A stretch of 35,702 nucleotides of DNA from Ignavibacteriales bacterium (GTDB taxonomy: Bacteria > Bacteroidota > Ignavibacteria > T3Sed10-11), in contig PWYR01000043.1 in assembly GCA_003567775.1 (NCBI GenBank), positions 1 through 35,702 of the forward strand, read 5' to 3'. Position 1 is the first letter of the stretch; the number at the start of each line of letters is the position of its first letter. The translations under genes and the position numbers were made by a program. Below are positions 7,251 to 14,680 of this stretch, in pieces. Below the pieces are notes generated by a model. That model was given only the letters and a program-made list of their open reading frames with translations, was not told the DNA's origin and did no database searches.

Positions 7251-9698
7251 CTACATCCCACGACCGAACTGGAAGTGGAATTTCCATCCATCCGGCTTCC
7301 CCGGACGCTCGAAAACATCGTCGAAGCCATATGCATAATCAAAACCGATCATACCGAGCGGTTGTACAAGCATTCGAACACCAACACCCGCAGATCGGCG
7401 CAGATCACCGAAATCGGTGCTCTTGAAATCCGGCCAAACATTTCCCGCCTCGACAAACGCAAGCAAGAAAATCGGGATCGGATTTAATGTCGGTGCAAAC
7501 CGGAACTCTAATGTATGTATCGCCATAGCTTTACCGCCGATTTCCTGCATGTTGCGTAACGGTCCGACTTTGCGGTCTTCGTATCCACGCAGCGGCGTCA
7601 CGTTAAACTGACCGATTCCCGTACCTCCCATAAAGAATAGCTCAAGCGGTGGAATGACAGTATCATCGTGAAACGGAAACATGACCGACGTTTTTGTTTT
7701 AAGAGACAATGCAAACTTATTTGAATTAAACATCGGCGTATACCAGTTTGCTTCAAACGTATGGCGATGGAATTCCACCGTTCCCGGGAGCAACGGACCG
7801 CCGGCTAGTTCATTTGTTATTGCAACATTCGATCCTCGCGTCGGGAAAATCGGGTTATCGACGCTGTTACGACGAATAATTTGAGTAATGCTAATTTGCG
7901 TTGTTACACCGGGAGGGAAAATATCGCGCCCGTCAATCACATCGTTCCGCTGACCGCGTACGATCCAATCACCCCGGAAATAGTCGTCGGGCCACATAAA
8001 CCTGCGTCCGATCCTCACCGAGCCGCCGGTTTGTCTTAGATCATAGAAGAACAGGTATCTCGTATCGAACATATTCACACCGAAAAGAGTCGGTGTATCG
8101 TAAAGCCAGGGTTCCGTAAACGAAATACTGAAGGTACGATAGCTGCCGGCTTCTCCGAACTGCCAGTCAAATGTAAGCTGCTGACCGCCGCCGCCGCGCA
8201 ACGGACGACGCAGATCGAAGTTATTAAAACTCAGACCGAGACCGCCGGTAAATCCCCATCCCTGTGCATACCCCACCGATGCATTAAACGTATCGCTCGA
8301 TTTTTCTTCAAGATTAAAAACAATGTTGACCGTCTCTTCATCGTCGAGATACTGGTTCGGTTCCATGGTTTCCGGATTAAAATAATTCAATTGTTGCAAC
8401 TCGCGGATGCTGCGAATTAAATTCTGTCTCGAATAATAATCACCGGGTCGTGTGTATAACGACCGGCGAATAACGTTTTCGCGTGTTTTTGTGTTACCGC
8501 TGATCAACACTTGACCGATACGAAACTGATTATTTTCACGTATTCGAATTCGCAAATCGATGCTATCCGGTGGTACACGAACTTCTTCCGGATCCGCTTG
8601 AAATGCCAGGTAACCGTTATCCATATAAAGCGATGCTACATCGTGCTGGTTCGGATTGAAGAACATGTTCTTTTCGAACCGTTCCATATTGTAGACATCT
8701 CCTTTTGCAAACCCCAGACGTTCGCTCAATACCCGGTCTTCATACACGGTGTTTCCGATCCACTCGATATTTCTCACGTGATATTGCGGTCCTTCGTAGA
8801 CACTCACATGCACATACATTTCGGCGTTCTCATAGTAAATCGAGTCGCTTACAATGTCGGCGTCGCGAAAACCTTCCTTGCGATAATAATAGATGACTTT
8901 ATCCAGTCCCTCTTTATATTCATCCCGATCGAATCTTCCCCGTGACCAGAATTTCCACCAGCGCTTGGTGCTGACACCGAGCTGCCGGCGCAGCTTACTA
9001 TCGCTTACGTGTTCGTTGCCTTCAAATACAACGTCACGCACCCGGATATCTTCACCCTCCGAAATATTATATTGTAATATGACGCGGTTCGGTTGCGCAT
9101 CGGGTGCGGGAATTATCTCATGATCAATTTCTACAAGTATCTTGCCTTTTTCATGATACTCTTTTTCCAATTTCGTCTTGAATCTATTTAAATGTTGAGG
9201 TGTCAGAACCTGTCCGCGCGATATATCGACAACGCGACGAAGATCGCGTTCACGTAATTTTTTGTTGCCCTGGAATTCAACGCGCTCTAACCGCGGATGC
9301 TCTGTGACTTTTATAACGAGGTAAACACCGTCAGCCGTTCGTTGTTCTATTTCAATGCGGATATCGCTGAAGATGCGAAGTGCGTGAAGTTGTTTGATTG
9401 CCTGAGCGGTCCGGTCGCCCGGTATGGTAATTTCATCACCGACACGTAATCCCGAATTAGCGATGATTGCCGAAGCATCTGCCGTTACTGCTCCTTCGAC
9501 TGAAATTCCGAGTATACGATAACGTTCGGGTTGTTGAATACTCCGGGCAAATCCTTCTAGCGAGAATCCGAAAATGTAAACCACTATTATCAGGAGAAGA
9601 ATAATCGGAAAGATGTACCGGTGAGATTCCACGTAATTTTGTTTACTCTCCCGTAATTGTTTGGAATATTTTTGCTGCAAGACTCTTCTCGCCTCCAT
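7251..9698 (-). CDS. bamA: Outer-membrane protein assembly factor BamA
   Basis: An 815-residue Omp85 protein inserting beta-barrel proteins into the outer membrane. After a hydrophobic segment (about residues 30-50, YIFPIILLLIIVVYIFGF) come five POTRA domains (to about 425; note VEFQGNKKLRERDLRRVV, VFEGNEHVSDSKLRRQL and VLISGNTKTRENVIRRSL). A 16-strand barrel follows and ends with an aromatic C-terminus. LRGYEDRKVGP is the conserved loop-6 motif. Three starts compete: GTG 9722, ATG 9698 with a perfect AAGGAGG 4 bases upstream, and GTG 9632 just after the uppS stop, which would give a conventional short signal peptide. ATG 9698 is chosen. It overlaps uppS by 56 bp and gives an unusually long polar stretch before the membrane segment. 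Confidence 0.95.
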   Translation of the reverse strand: MEARRVLQQKYSKQLRESKQNYVESHRYIFPIILLLIIVVYIFGFSLEGFARSIQQPERYRILGISVEGAVTADASAIIANSGLRVGDEITIPGDRTAQAIKQLHALRIFSDIRIEIEQRTADGVYLVIKVTEHPRLERVEFQGNKKLRERDLRRVVDISRGQVLTPQHLNRFKTKLEKEYHEKGKILVEIDHEIIPAPDAQPNRVILQYNISEGEDIRVRDVVFEGNEHVSDSKLRRQLGVSTKRWWKFWSRGRFDRDEYKEGLDKVIYYYRKEGFRDADIVSDSIYYENAEMYVHVSVYEGPQYHVRNIEWIGNTVYEDRVLSERLGFAKGDVYNMERFEKNMFFNPNQHDVASLYMDNGYLAFQADPEEVRVPPDSIDLRIRIRENNQFRIGQVLISGNTKTRENVIRRSLYTRPGDYYSRQNLIRSIRELQQLNYFNPETMEPNQYLDDEETVNIVFNLEEKSSDTFNASVGYAQGWGFTGGLGLSFNNFDLRRPLRGGGGQQLTFDWQFGEAGSYRTFSISFTEPWLYDTPTLFGVNMFDTRYLFFYDLRQTGGSVRIGRRFMWPDDYFRGDWIVRGQRNDVIDGRDIFPPGVTTQISITQIIRRNSVDNPIFPTRGSNVAITNELAGGPLLPGTVEFHRHTFEANWYTPMFNSNKFALSLKTKTSVMFPFHDDTVIPPLELFFMGGTGIGQFNVTPLRGYEDRKVGPLRNMQEIGGKAMAIHTLEFRFAPTLNPIPIFLLAFVEAGNVWPDFKSTDFGDLRRSAGVGVRMLVQPLGMIGFDYAYGFDDVFERPGKPDGWKFHFQFGRGM

Positions 9699-10488
9699 TG
9701 TTCCTCCTTCGTACTTGTTCACTCACAAGACCAAAACGCCGTTCGCGGTTTTGATAGTCTCTGATTGCTTCATATAAATGCTGTCGTCGGAATTCGGGCC
9801 AATAAAGCGGGGATATAAATAATTCCGAATATGCAAGCTGCCAGAGCATGAAATTGCTCACCCGATATTCTCCGCCCGTTCGTATAAGCAAATCGGGTTC
9901 CGGGATCCCCGAAGTAGTAAGATGATCCGAAATGAGCGATTCGTTAATATCATCGAGTTCAATTTCTCCCTGCCGTACTTTCAGGGCAATTTCTCTGACG
10001 GCATTTACTAATTCCCACCTACCGCTGTAACTAAGCGCTAAATTAAGCGTCAGCCCGGTATTACCTTTTGTAATCGAAATTGCATCCGCGAGTTTTTTTT
10101 GAACTTCACCCGGGAGTTTATCAATAGCTCCGATCGCCGTCAGCCGCACATTATTTCTATGCAGTTTATCGGTTTCTTCACGGAGTGAATTCAGAAGCAA
10201 ACGCATAAGCGTAGAAACTTCATCTTGCGGGCGGTTCCAGTTTTCCGTTGAAAAAGCATACAGCGTTAAATAACCAACACCCAATTGACCGCATACCTCT
10301 ACTATGTCCCGTACCGAACCTACACCTTCCCGATGACCGGCAACACGCGGTAAAAAACGTTTCGTAGCCCACCGACCGTTCCCATCCATAATTATCGCAA
10401 TATGTCCGGGGATATTCCCTGAAGCTCGCAATTCCTCTTGAATTTTCTTATCTTCGGCAGTCGGTTTATTCAGCGCCTCAAGTTCCAA
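9643..10488 (-). CDS. uppS: Isoprenyl (undecaprenyl) diphosphate synthase
   Basis: This cis-prenyltransferase condenses isopentenyl diphosphate units to make undecaprenyl diphosphate, the lipid carrier for peptidoglycan and LPS sugars. IAIIMDGNGRWATKR carries the catalytic Asp. HREG, LTLYAFSTENWNRP, LNLALSYSGRWE and RTGGEYRVSNFMLWQLAYSE are the conserved regions in order. The 281-residue length includes a slightly extended N-terminus. The start is a TTG at 10488 with AAGGGG 10 bases upstream. No ATG lies before the active-site block, so the TTG is the best choice. It is the first gene of the leftward envelope run, with a good promoter-like sequence upstream. Confidence 0.95.
   Translation of the reverse strand: MELEALNKPTAEDKKIQEELRASGNIPGHIAIIMDGNGRWATKRFLPRVAGHREGVGSVRDIVEVCGQLGVGYLTLYAFSTENWNRPQDEVSTLMRLLLNSLREETDKLHRNNVRLTAIGAIDKLPGEVQKKLADAISITKGNTGLTLNLALSYSGRWELVNAVREIALKVRQGEIELDDINESLISDHLTTSGIPEPDLLIRTGGEYRVSNFMLWQLAYSELFISPLYWPEFRRQHLYEAIRDYQNRERRFGLVSEQVRRRNNGGEKSLAAKIFQTITGE
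9703..9709 (-). promoter_or_regulatory. Strong ribosome binding site deciding the bamA start
   Basis: Reading leftward, AAGGAGG is followed by four bases and then the ATG at 9698. It is one of the strongest Shine-Dalgarno matches in the window and lies inside the uppS coding region. It favours ATG 9698 over GTG 9722, whose own upstream sequence has no comparable site. Confidence 0.6.
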
Positions 10489-10557
10489 TATACGCAGACC
10501 CCTTTTCTACTGTTTAGACGTAATCATACTTCACTTTGTTACATTGCAAGAATATTA

Positions 10558-10586
10558 AAATTAAAACATTTAACACAGAAAGTCAA
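10558..10586 (-). promoter_or_regulatory. Sigma70-like promoter for the uppS-bamA-lpx run
   Basis: Read on the minus strand, TTGACT (10586-10581) is separated by exactly 17 bases from TAATTT (10563-10558), followed by an AT-rich stretch and about 70 bases to the uppS TTG. The match to the -35/-10 consensus is good. Function is inferred from position and spacing only. Confidence 0.5.
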
Positions 10587-10668
10587 GAAAACGATTTATG
10601 CACTTTTTATCTAACTTATTGATTTTCAATAAGGTTACGTAAAATGACCCGTTGAAGATTATGTTTTG

Positions 10669-10697
10669 TTGACTTTTCTTGCATTAATATCTATATT
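10669..10697 (+). promoter_or_regulatory. Sigma70-like promoter for ybaB-recR
   Basis: TTGACT (10669-10674), 17 bases, then TATATT (10692-10697). This is a near-consensus promoter pointing at ybaB, 290 bases upstream of its start. Transcription would begin near 10704, so the inverted-repeat element at 10737-10925 would form part of the untranslated leader. Confidence 0.5.
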
Positions 10698-10736
10698 TTT
10701 TGATTAAAGGTAACTACTCAGCATGAGAGAAATATA

Positions 10737-10925
10737 TGCCACCAAAACACGAAATTTCACCAAAGGGTTATTGAAAACAACCGAGATAACGATTTTGATC
10801 CTATTCCGGCAGAGCTTGATGAAATCGGCAAAAAAATTGTACATGCTGCATACCTTGTTCATAAAGCACTTGGAGCCGGACTACTTGAAAAGGTATATGA
10901 AGCGTGTTTTCGTGTTTTGGTGGCA
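10737..10925. mobile_element. 189-bp element with perfect 18-bp terminal inverted repeats (MITE-like)
   Basis: The left arm TGCCACCAAAACACGAAA (10737-10754) is the exact reverse complement of the right arm (10908-10925), 18 of 18 positions. Neither arm extends inward or outward by Watson-Crick pairing, so the ends are sharp. ATA occurs directly outside both arms (10734-10736 and 10926-10928), a possible 3-bp target duplication. The 153-bp interior encodes the beginning of a GxxExxY-family protein that stops abruptly at the right arm. This looks like an internally deleted, non-autonomous derivative of a larger element, but no transposase is present to confirm mobility. It sits between the presumed ybaB promoter and the ybaB start. 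Confidence 0.6.
10758..10910 (+). pseudogene. Truncated GxxExxY-family protein remnant
   Basis: One frame reads through DFDPIPAELDEIGKKIVHAA and YLVHKALGAGLLEKVYEACF. This matches the N-terminal region of GxxExxY proteins, a small PD-(D/E)XK-nuclease-like family of unknown function, including the name-giving motif GLLEKVY. The family normally continues for about 70-80 more residues with the putative nuclease core. Here it is cut at the right inverted repeat, after which the frame ends at 10952. No ATG, GTG or TTG opens this frame upstream, so it cannot be a normal gene. It is best read as a gene fragment kept inside the inverted-repeat element. Confidence 0.65.
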
Positions 10926-10987
10926 ATAATATCGTCGCTGAGCAGTAATTAATAAAGAATATTTTTTTAATAATATAAAGGTGCAAG

Positions 10988-11326
10988 ATGAAAGGAAAGC
11001 CCGGTATGCAAAATTTGATGAAACAAGTCCAGAAAATGCAGGAAAAGATGGGCGAGGTTCAAGCACAGCTCGAGAATAAGACAGTTACTGCAGAATCCGG
11101 CGGCGGAATGGTAAAAGTGACGGCAAACGGTCGTCAGCAATTAGTTAAAATTGAGATCGAAAAAGAAGTTGTCGATCCGGAAGATATCGAGATGCTCGAA
11201 GATTTGGTCGTTGCCGCCGTCAACAAAGCACTCGAAGAATCGAACAATATGGCGCAGGAAGAAATGTCAAAAGTAACAAGCGGCATGATGCCCAATATCC
11301 CGGGCATGAAATTCCCCGGTATGTAA
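10988..11326 (+). CDS. ybaB: YbaB/EbfC family nucleoid-associated protein
   Basis: A 112-residue protein with the family pattern: MQNLMKQVQKMQEKMGEVQA as the first helix, then TAESGGGMVKVTANGRQQLVK and IEIEKEVVDPEDIEMLEDLV, a helix of alternating Ala, Asn and Lys, and a short Met/Pro/Gly-rich tail. YbaB dimers bind DNA without strict sequence need and travel with recR in many bacteria, as here (6 bp gap). The ATG at 10988 follows a GTGCAAG stretch rather than a strong Shine-Dalgarno sequence. Confidence 0.95.
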   Translation: MKGKPGMQNLMKQVQKMQEKMGEVQAQLENKTVTAESGGGMVKVTANGRQQLVKIEIEKEVVDPEDIEMLEDLVVAAVNKALEESNNMAQEEMSKVTSGMMPNIPGMKFPGM

Positions 11327-11332
11327 AATTAT

Positions 11333-11944
11333 ATGATACACACTTCTCAAACTATTGAGATTTTATCCGATCATTTATCGAAGCTGCCGGGTATCGGGAG
11401 AAAGACCGCACAACGTTTAGCGCTTTTTATACTCAAACTGCCGGATGAAGAGGTCAGATCGCTTGCAAATACACTCATTGAATTGAAGGAGAGAGTCAGG
11501 TATTGCACGGAGTGTTCAAACATTACCGAAGATGATCCCTGTATTATTTGCAGTAATCCCAAACGCGACCGTTCTATTATTTGTGTGGTCGAAGAGCCGA
11601 AAGATGTAATTGCCATTGAACGCACGAACGAGTTTCGCGGGCTGTACCACGTGCTCGGCGGCTCGTTATCACCGCTTGACGGAATCGGTCCGGATGATCT
11701 GAAAATAAAAGAGCTGCTCAAACGGATTGACGCAAGGAAAAACGAAATGCCGGTTAGCGAGGTGATACTTGCACTCGATCCGAACGTTGAAGGCGAAGCG
11801 ACAATTATATATCTAAGCAAGCTGCTTCGGCAGTTCGAAGCAAAATTAACCCGCATCGCGCGAGGGCTTCCCATCGGCAGCGACCTTGATTTTGCCGATC
11901 AGGCAACGCTCGCGCGTGCTCTCGAAGCACGGGTATTACTTTAA
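11333..11944 (+). CDS. recR: Recombination protein RecR
   Basis: RecR works with RecO and RecF to load RecA at single-strand gaps. The 203-residue protein has the N-terminal helix-hairpin-helix (LSKLPGIGRKTAQRLA), a four-Cys zinc finger (C58, C61, C70, C73), a Toprim domain (ICVVEEPKDVIAIERT, followed by LYHVLGG and SLSPLDGIGPDDL) and the closing Walker-B-like region (TRIARGLPIGSDLDFADQAT). The spacing to ybaB is 6 bp, so the two are co-transcribed. Confidence 0.97.
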   Translation: MIHTSQTIEILSDHLSKLPGIGRKTAQRLALFILKLPDEEVRSLANTLIELKERVRYCTECSNITEDDPCIICSNPKRDRSIICVVEEPKDVIAIERTNEFRGLYHVLGGSLSPLDGIGPDDLKIKELLKRIDARKNEMPVSEVILALDPNVEGEATIIYLSKLLRQFEAKLTRIARGLPIGSDLDFADQATLARALEARVLL

Positions 11945-11968
11945 TGGATAACTGATAACCTTTATAAT

Positions 11969-12568
11969 ATGCAACGGCTCATCTTACATATCGTATATTG
12001 TGCCGCGGTGATATTGTCGTTCGCAGCTTGTGATGTTTTCGATCCGAGAACACCCGAAGAGCCAACCGAAGCACGCGGGAATTTCATACCGCCGACCACA
12101 TCCGATATCGTTATAGAAAATTTTATAAACGCGATAAACGAACGAAATGCCCGGCATTATGTACAATGTTTTGTCGATCCATCATTGAGTGAACTTGAAT
12201 TTGAATTTCTACCGACGCAGCGAGCCCAGGCGCAATTCGGTGCGTTGTTTGACGAATGGTCGGTGCAGGAAGAGAGAATGTATTTCGAAAATTTAATATC
12301 GAGCGTCCCGGTTAATGCGACCTTCAATCTCACACTTCAGGACGGTCAATTCGAAAGCCAGTCATCGAATCATGCAACCTATATATCGTCATATCGTTTG
12401 ACTGCACAGCATTCGAACGACGGATATCCGCATTACGAGTTCACGGGTACGCTGCGCTTTGAAATGATGACCGATCAGGCGAACAACTGGGCAATACACC
12501 GGTGGGCTGATTTCCCGAGCGACGACGATCAGAGCTGGAGTGAATTAAAAGGTACGTTTAAATTATAG
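11969..12568 (+). CDS. Putative lipoprotein, function unknown (first of a pair)
   Basis: A 199-residue protein beginning with a hydrophobic segment that ends in SFAAC, a lipobox with the acylated Cys at 21. The mature part starts DVFDPRTPEEPTE, a flexible linker. It continues with IVIENFINAINERNARHYVQCFVDPS, a pattern resembling NTF2-like/SnoaL small domains, and the C-terminal WAIHRWADF strand fits this too. No enzyme motif is visible. It is followed 6 bp later by a similar-sized lipoprotein with a matching end (WRITRWTDE), so the two are probably distant paralogues. The pair sits between recR and ftsX, probably in one transcript. Confidence 0.7.
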   Translation: MQRLILHIVYCAAVILSFAACDVFDPRTPEEPTEARGNFIPPTTSDIVIENFINAINERNARHYVQCFVDPSLSELEFEFLPTQRAQAQFGALFDEWSVQEERMYFENLISSVPVNATFNLTLQDGQFESQSSNHATYISSYRLTAQHSNDGYPHYEFTGTLRFEMMTDQANNWAIHRWADFPSDDDQSWSELKGTFKL

Positions 12569-12574
12569 AGACAT

Positions 12575-13090
12575 ATGAAACGGCTATTGCTATATTTCGG
12601 ATTGTGCAGCACCTTGTTCATAAGCTGCATCAATCCGTTTGCTCCGTCGTTCGATGACTCGCCTCATACAGGTACGGATGTACTCGGCGATCAAACAACG
12701 ATCGAAGGCGCATTCACCAACTTTAAGTTATCTTATACAACACAGGATACATTGTTATACGGCCGGCTGCTTGCTCCTAACTTTGTTTTCGTGTATACTG
12801 ATTATTATCTCGATCGGCCTATCGATATATCGTGGGGTCGGGACGAAGATATGCGGGCAACATACCGTTTGTTCAGAAGCGCCAACAATATCGATCTGAT
12901 ATGGAATGAAATCATTTCTCAATCGGGCGATTCACTGCAAACGTCTGTGCGACGCTCATTTAATTTAACAATATCGTTCACCGCCGACGACGTCGTTCGC
13001 ATCGGTGGTTACGCCAATTTATTATTCGAACGACGCAACCCGGATACTATCTGGAGAATAACACGCTGGACTGATGAGTCGAATTTTTAA
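12575..13090 (+). CDS. Putative lipoprotein, function unknown (second of a pair)
   Basis: A 171-residue protein with a short signal ending in FISC (Cys18 as lipidation site) followed by INPFAPSFDDSP, a lipoprotein-like linker. The remainder, including TTIEGAFTNFKLSYTTQDTL and LLAPNFVFVYTDYY, and the final WRITRWTDE, suggests an NTF2-like alpha+beta domain like its neighbour upstream. The function is not recognised. The 6-bp spacing from the first lipoprotein and 24 bp to ftsX suggests one operon. Confidence 0.7.
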   Translation: MKRLLLYFGLCSTLFISCINPFAPSFDDSPHTGTDVLGDQTTIEGAFTNFKLSYTTQDTLLYGRLLAPNFVFVYTDYYLDRPIDISWGRDEDMRATYRLFRSANNIDLIWNEIISQSGDSLQTSVRRSFNLTISFTADDVVRIGGYANLLFERRNPDTIWRITRWTDESNF

Positions 13091-13114
13091 TATCAATGAT
13101 TCAGGTATAACAAA

Positions 13115-13975
13115 ATGGGTTATGTAATTCGCGAAGGATTTTCTGGATTTAAACGCGCAAAGCTCTCAACGACGATCTCGATCCTTACCATAAGCATTTC
13201 ATTAATATTGCTTGGCACCTTTGCAATAATATTTGCAAACATGCATAAAATTGCCGATGCACTTAAACGCGAAGTACAAATCGAAGTATTTTTGCTGGAC
13301 GATATCACCGAAGCACAACGTAGCCGGATGAATGACAGCATTCGTTCTTTACCCGGAGTCGATGGTGTATCATTCATTTCAAAAGACGACGCCGCGGATA
13401 TTTTTAAGGAGCAGTTCGGGGAAGATATATTTAGCGTTCTCGATTTTAATCCGCTGCCTGCATCCTTCCGCATTTCACTGAAACCCGAATATGTGCATAC
13501 AGATTCCGTCGCTGCAATCGCTGCTTTTGCGGAAGAACTTGAGGGAACCGAATCAGTACAATACCGACAAACGCTTCTTGCTATGCTCACCGATCGTATT
13601 CAGACGGTGATCGGGGTTTCCATCGGCGTCGGTACGCTTCTTGCCATCTCGGCAATCTTTCTTGTATCGAATACAATTCGCCTTACGATTTACGCCAAAC
13701 GCAAGCTCATTCAAACGATGAAACTCGTCGGGGCTACAAAGGGCTTTATACGGAAACCGTTTTTGTTGGAAGGATTTGTGCAAGGAGTGTGCGGCGGCAT
13801 TGCGGCAATACTGTTTATTTATGTTATCCTTTATTTTATACGGAAAAATGTGTCGGAGCACCTCTTTGTGCTCGGAGAATACGAGATATTGTTTTACGCT
13901 GCGGTGCTGGTTACCGGAAGCATTCTCGGGTTGCTCGGCAGCGCTGTCTCGATACGACGATTTTTGAAATTATAA
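13115..13975 (+). CDS. ftsX: Cell division protein FtsX
   Basis: A 286-residue FtsX/permease-type protein with four membrane segments: about 20-45, then a large periplasmic loop (LKREVQIEVFLLDDITEAQR to about 155), then three segments between 165 and 280. EVQIEVFLLDD and IRLTIYAKRKLIQTMKLVGAT (split by the membrane) are FtsX hallmarks. FtsX pairs with the ATPase FtsE to control peptidoglycan hydrolases at the septum. ftsE is not adjacent, so the partner must be encoded elsewhere. Confidence 0.9.
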   Translation: MGYVIREGFSGFKRAKLSTTISILTISISLILLGTFAIIFANMHKIADALKREVQIEVFLLDDITEAQRSRMNDSIRSLPGVDGVSFISKDDAADIFKEQFGEDIFSVLDFNPLPASFRISLKPEYVHTDSVAAIAAFAEELEGTESVQYRQTLLAMLTDRIQTVIGVSIGVGTLLAISAIFLVSNTIRLTIYAKRKLIQTMKLVGATKGFIRKPFLLEGFVQGVCGGIAAILFIYVILYFIRKNVSEHLFVLGEYEILFYAAVLVTGSILGLLGSAVSIRRFLKL

Positions 13976-14054
13976 ACGCGATGCATAGTTTTATCCACCT
14001 CTCTCTTGACTTCGTTCCTACACTTTTATAACTTATTGTTATACTAACAAATCG

Positions 14055-14117
14055 GAGAAGCATTGAATAACCTGCCTTCCCGGTCAGGTTATATCCAAAC
14101 TACCTTCAACGCTTCTC
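14055..14117 (+). ncRNA. Long imperfect hairpin in the sdhCDAB leader
   Basis: The 13-base arm GAGAAGCATTGAA (14055-14067) pairs with TTCAACGCTTCTC (14105-14117) with one A-C mismatch. Directly inside, ATAACCTG (14067-14074) pairs with CAGGTTAT (14085-14092). The right side carries a 12-base bulge (14093-14104). No U-run follows, so it is not a rho-independent terminator. It lies about 115 bases upstream of sdhC and would be part of the leader RNA if transcription starts near 14035. Its role is unknown: a leader regulatory element or an inert repeat are both possible. Confidence 0.45.
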
Positions 14118-14161
14118 ATCATAAACTTTCATAGGTTCACTATGTATGAATAAGGACACTT

Positions 14162-14195
14162 CACCTCCGGATTTTAACCTCTCTCACCGGCGGTG
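14162..14195 (+). other. Second hairpin upstream of sdhC
   Basis: CACCTCCGG (14162-14170) can pair with CCGGCGGTG (14187-14195) with one mismatch across a 16-base pyrimidine-rich loop. It lies 35 bases before the sdhC start, close enough to influence ribosome access to the AAGGAG site, but nothing in the sequence proves that. Confidence 0.3.
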
Positions 14196-14230
14196 TATAT
14201 CTCAAACCGCAACTCAAGGAGTATAACATC

Positions 14231-14659
14231 ATGTATCAAAAATCACCAACGCAGGAATGGACTTCAAACGTGGTGCGCTACAAGAAGTTTTCAGGAAGCT
14301 GGGCATGGCTTCTACACCGCGTCACCGGGCTCGGACTCACGGCGTATGTGCTTGTCCATATAAATACGCTCGCATCACTGCAGGAAGGCCCCGAAGCATT
14401 TAACGCAAAGATGCAGGTGTTCATGGCGCCGCACTGGCTATTCGCGGCATGGATATTGTTCGGGCTTGTTATTTATCACACAGTCAACGGCATCCGCATC
14501 GTGATCATCGACTTTGGAAAAGGCGCTAAATATCATAAACAGTTGTTATATGGCGCCGTCGCAATTGGTCTCATCGTATTCCTCTGGATGGGATATATTA
14601 TGTTCTTCGGTCACACAGATCACGATTTTCTGTCGCATATCGTTCCCTTTTATAATTGA
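14231..14659 (+). CDS. sdhC: Succinate dehydrogenase cytochrome b556 subunit (E. coli-type anchor)
   Basis: A 142-residue membrane anchor with three membrane segments. SGSWAWLLHRVTGLGL is the SdhC entry motif that contributes to the quinone site. IYHTVNGIRIVIIDFG contains the likely heme b ligand (His83, matching the HxxxGxR pattern of SdhC). It is the first gene of sdhCDAB, starting at an ATG 8 bases after AAGGAG. With SdhD it forms the membrane part of complex II passing electrons from succinate to quinone. Confidence 0.92.
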   Translation: MYQKSPTQEWTSNVVRYKKFSGSWAWLLHRVTGLGLTAYVLVHINTLASLQEGPEAFNAKMQVFMAPHWLFAAWILFGLVIYHTVNGIRIVIIDFGKGAKYHKQLLYGAVAIGLIVFLWMGYIMFFGHTDHDFLSHIVPFYN

Positions 14660-14680
14660 AAATGAACAAGGAGTTTTATC

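Larger units (their letters stand above)
10489..10987. other. Divergent intergenic region, 499 bp
   Basis: This is the only gap longer than 300 bases. It separates the leftward uppS-bamA-lpx run from the rightward ybaB-recR operon. It is AT-rich and carries two promoter-like sequences facing away from each other (10558-10586 leftward, 10669-10697 rightward). A 189-bp inverted-repeat element (10737-10925) lies in the presumed leader of ybaB. No complete gene, tRNA or rho-independent terminator was seen in it. Confidence 0.8.

Noticed and set aside
10723-10929. 68-codon ATG frame upstream of ybaB
   Set aside because: It runs in a different frame from the recognisable GxxExxY remnant and its translation is low-complexity; the frame with homology is the one that matters.
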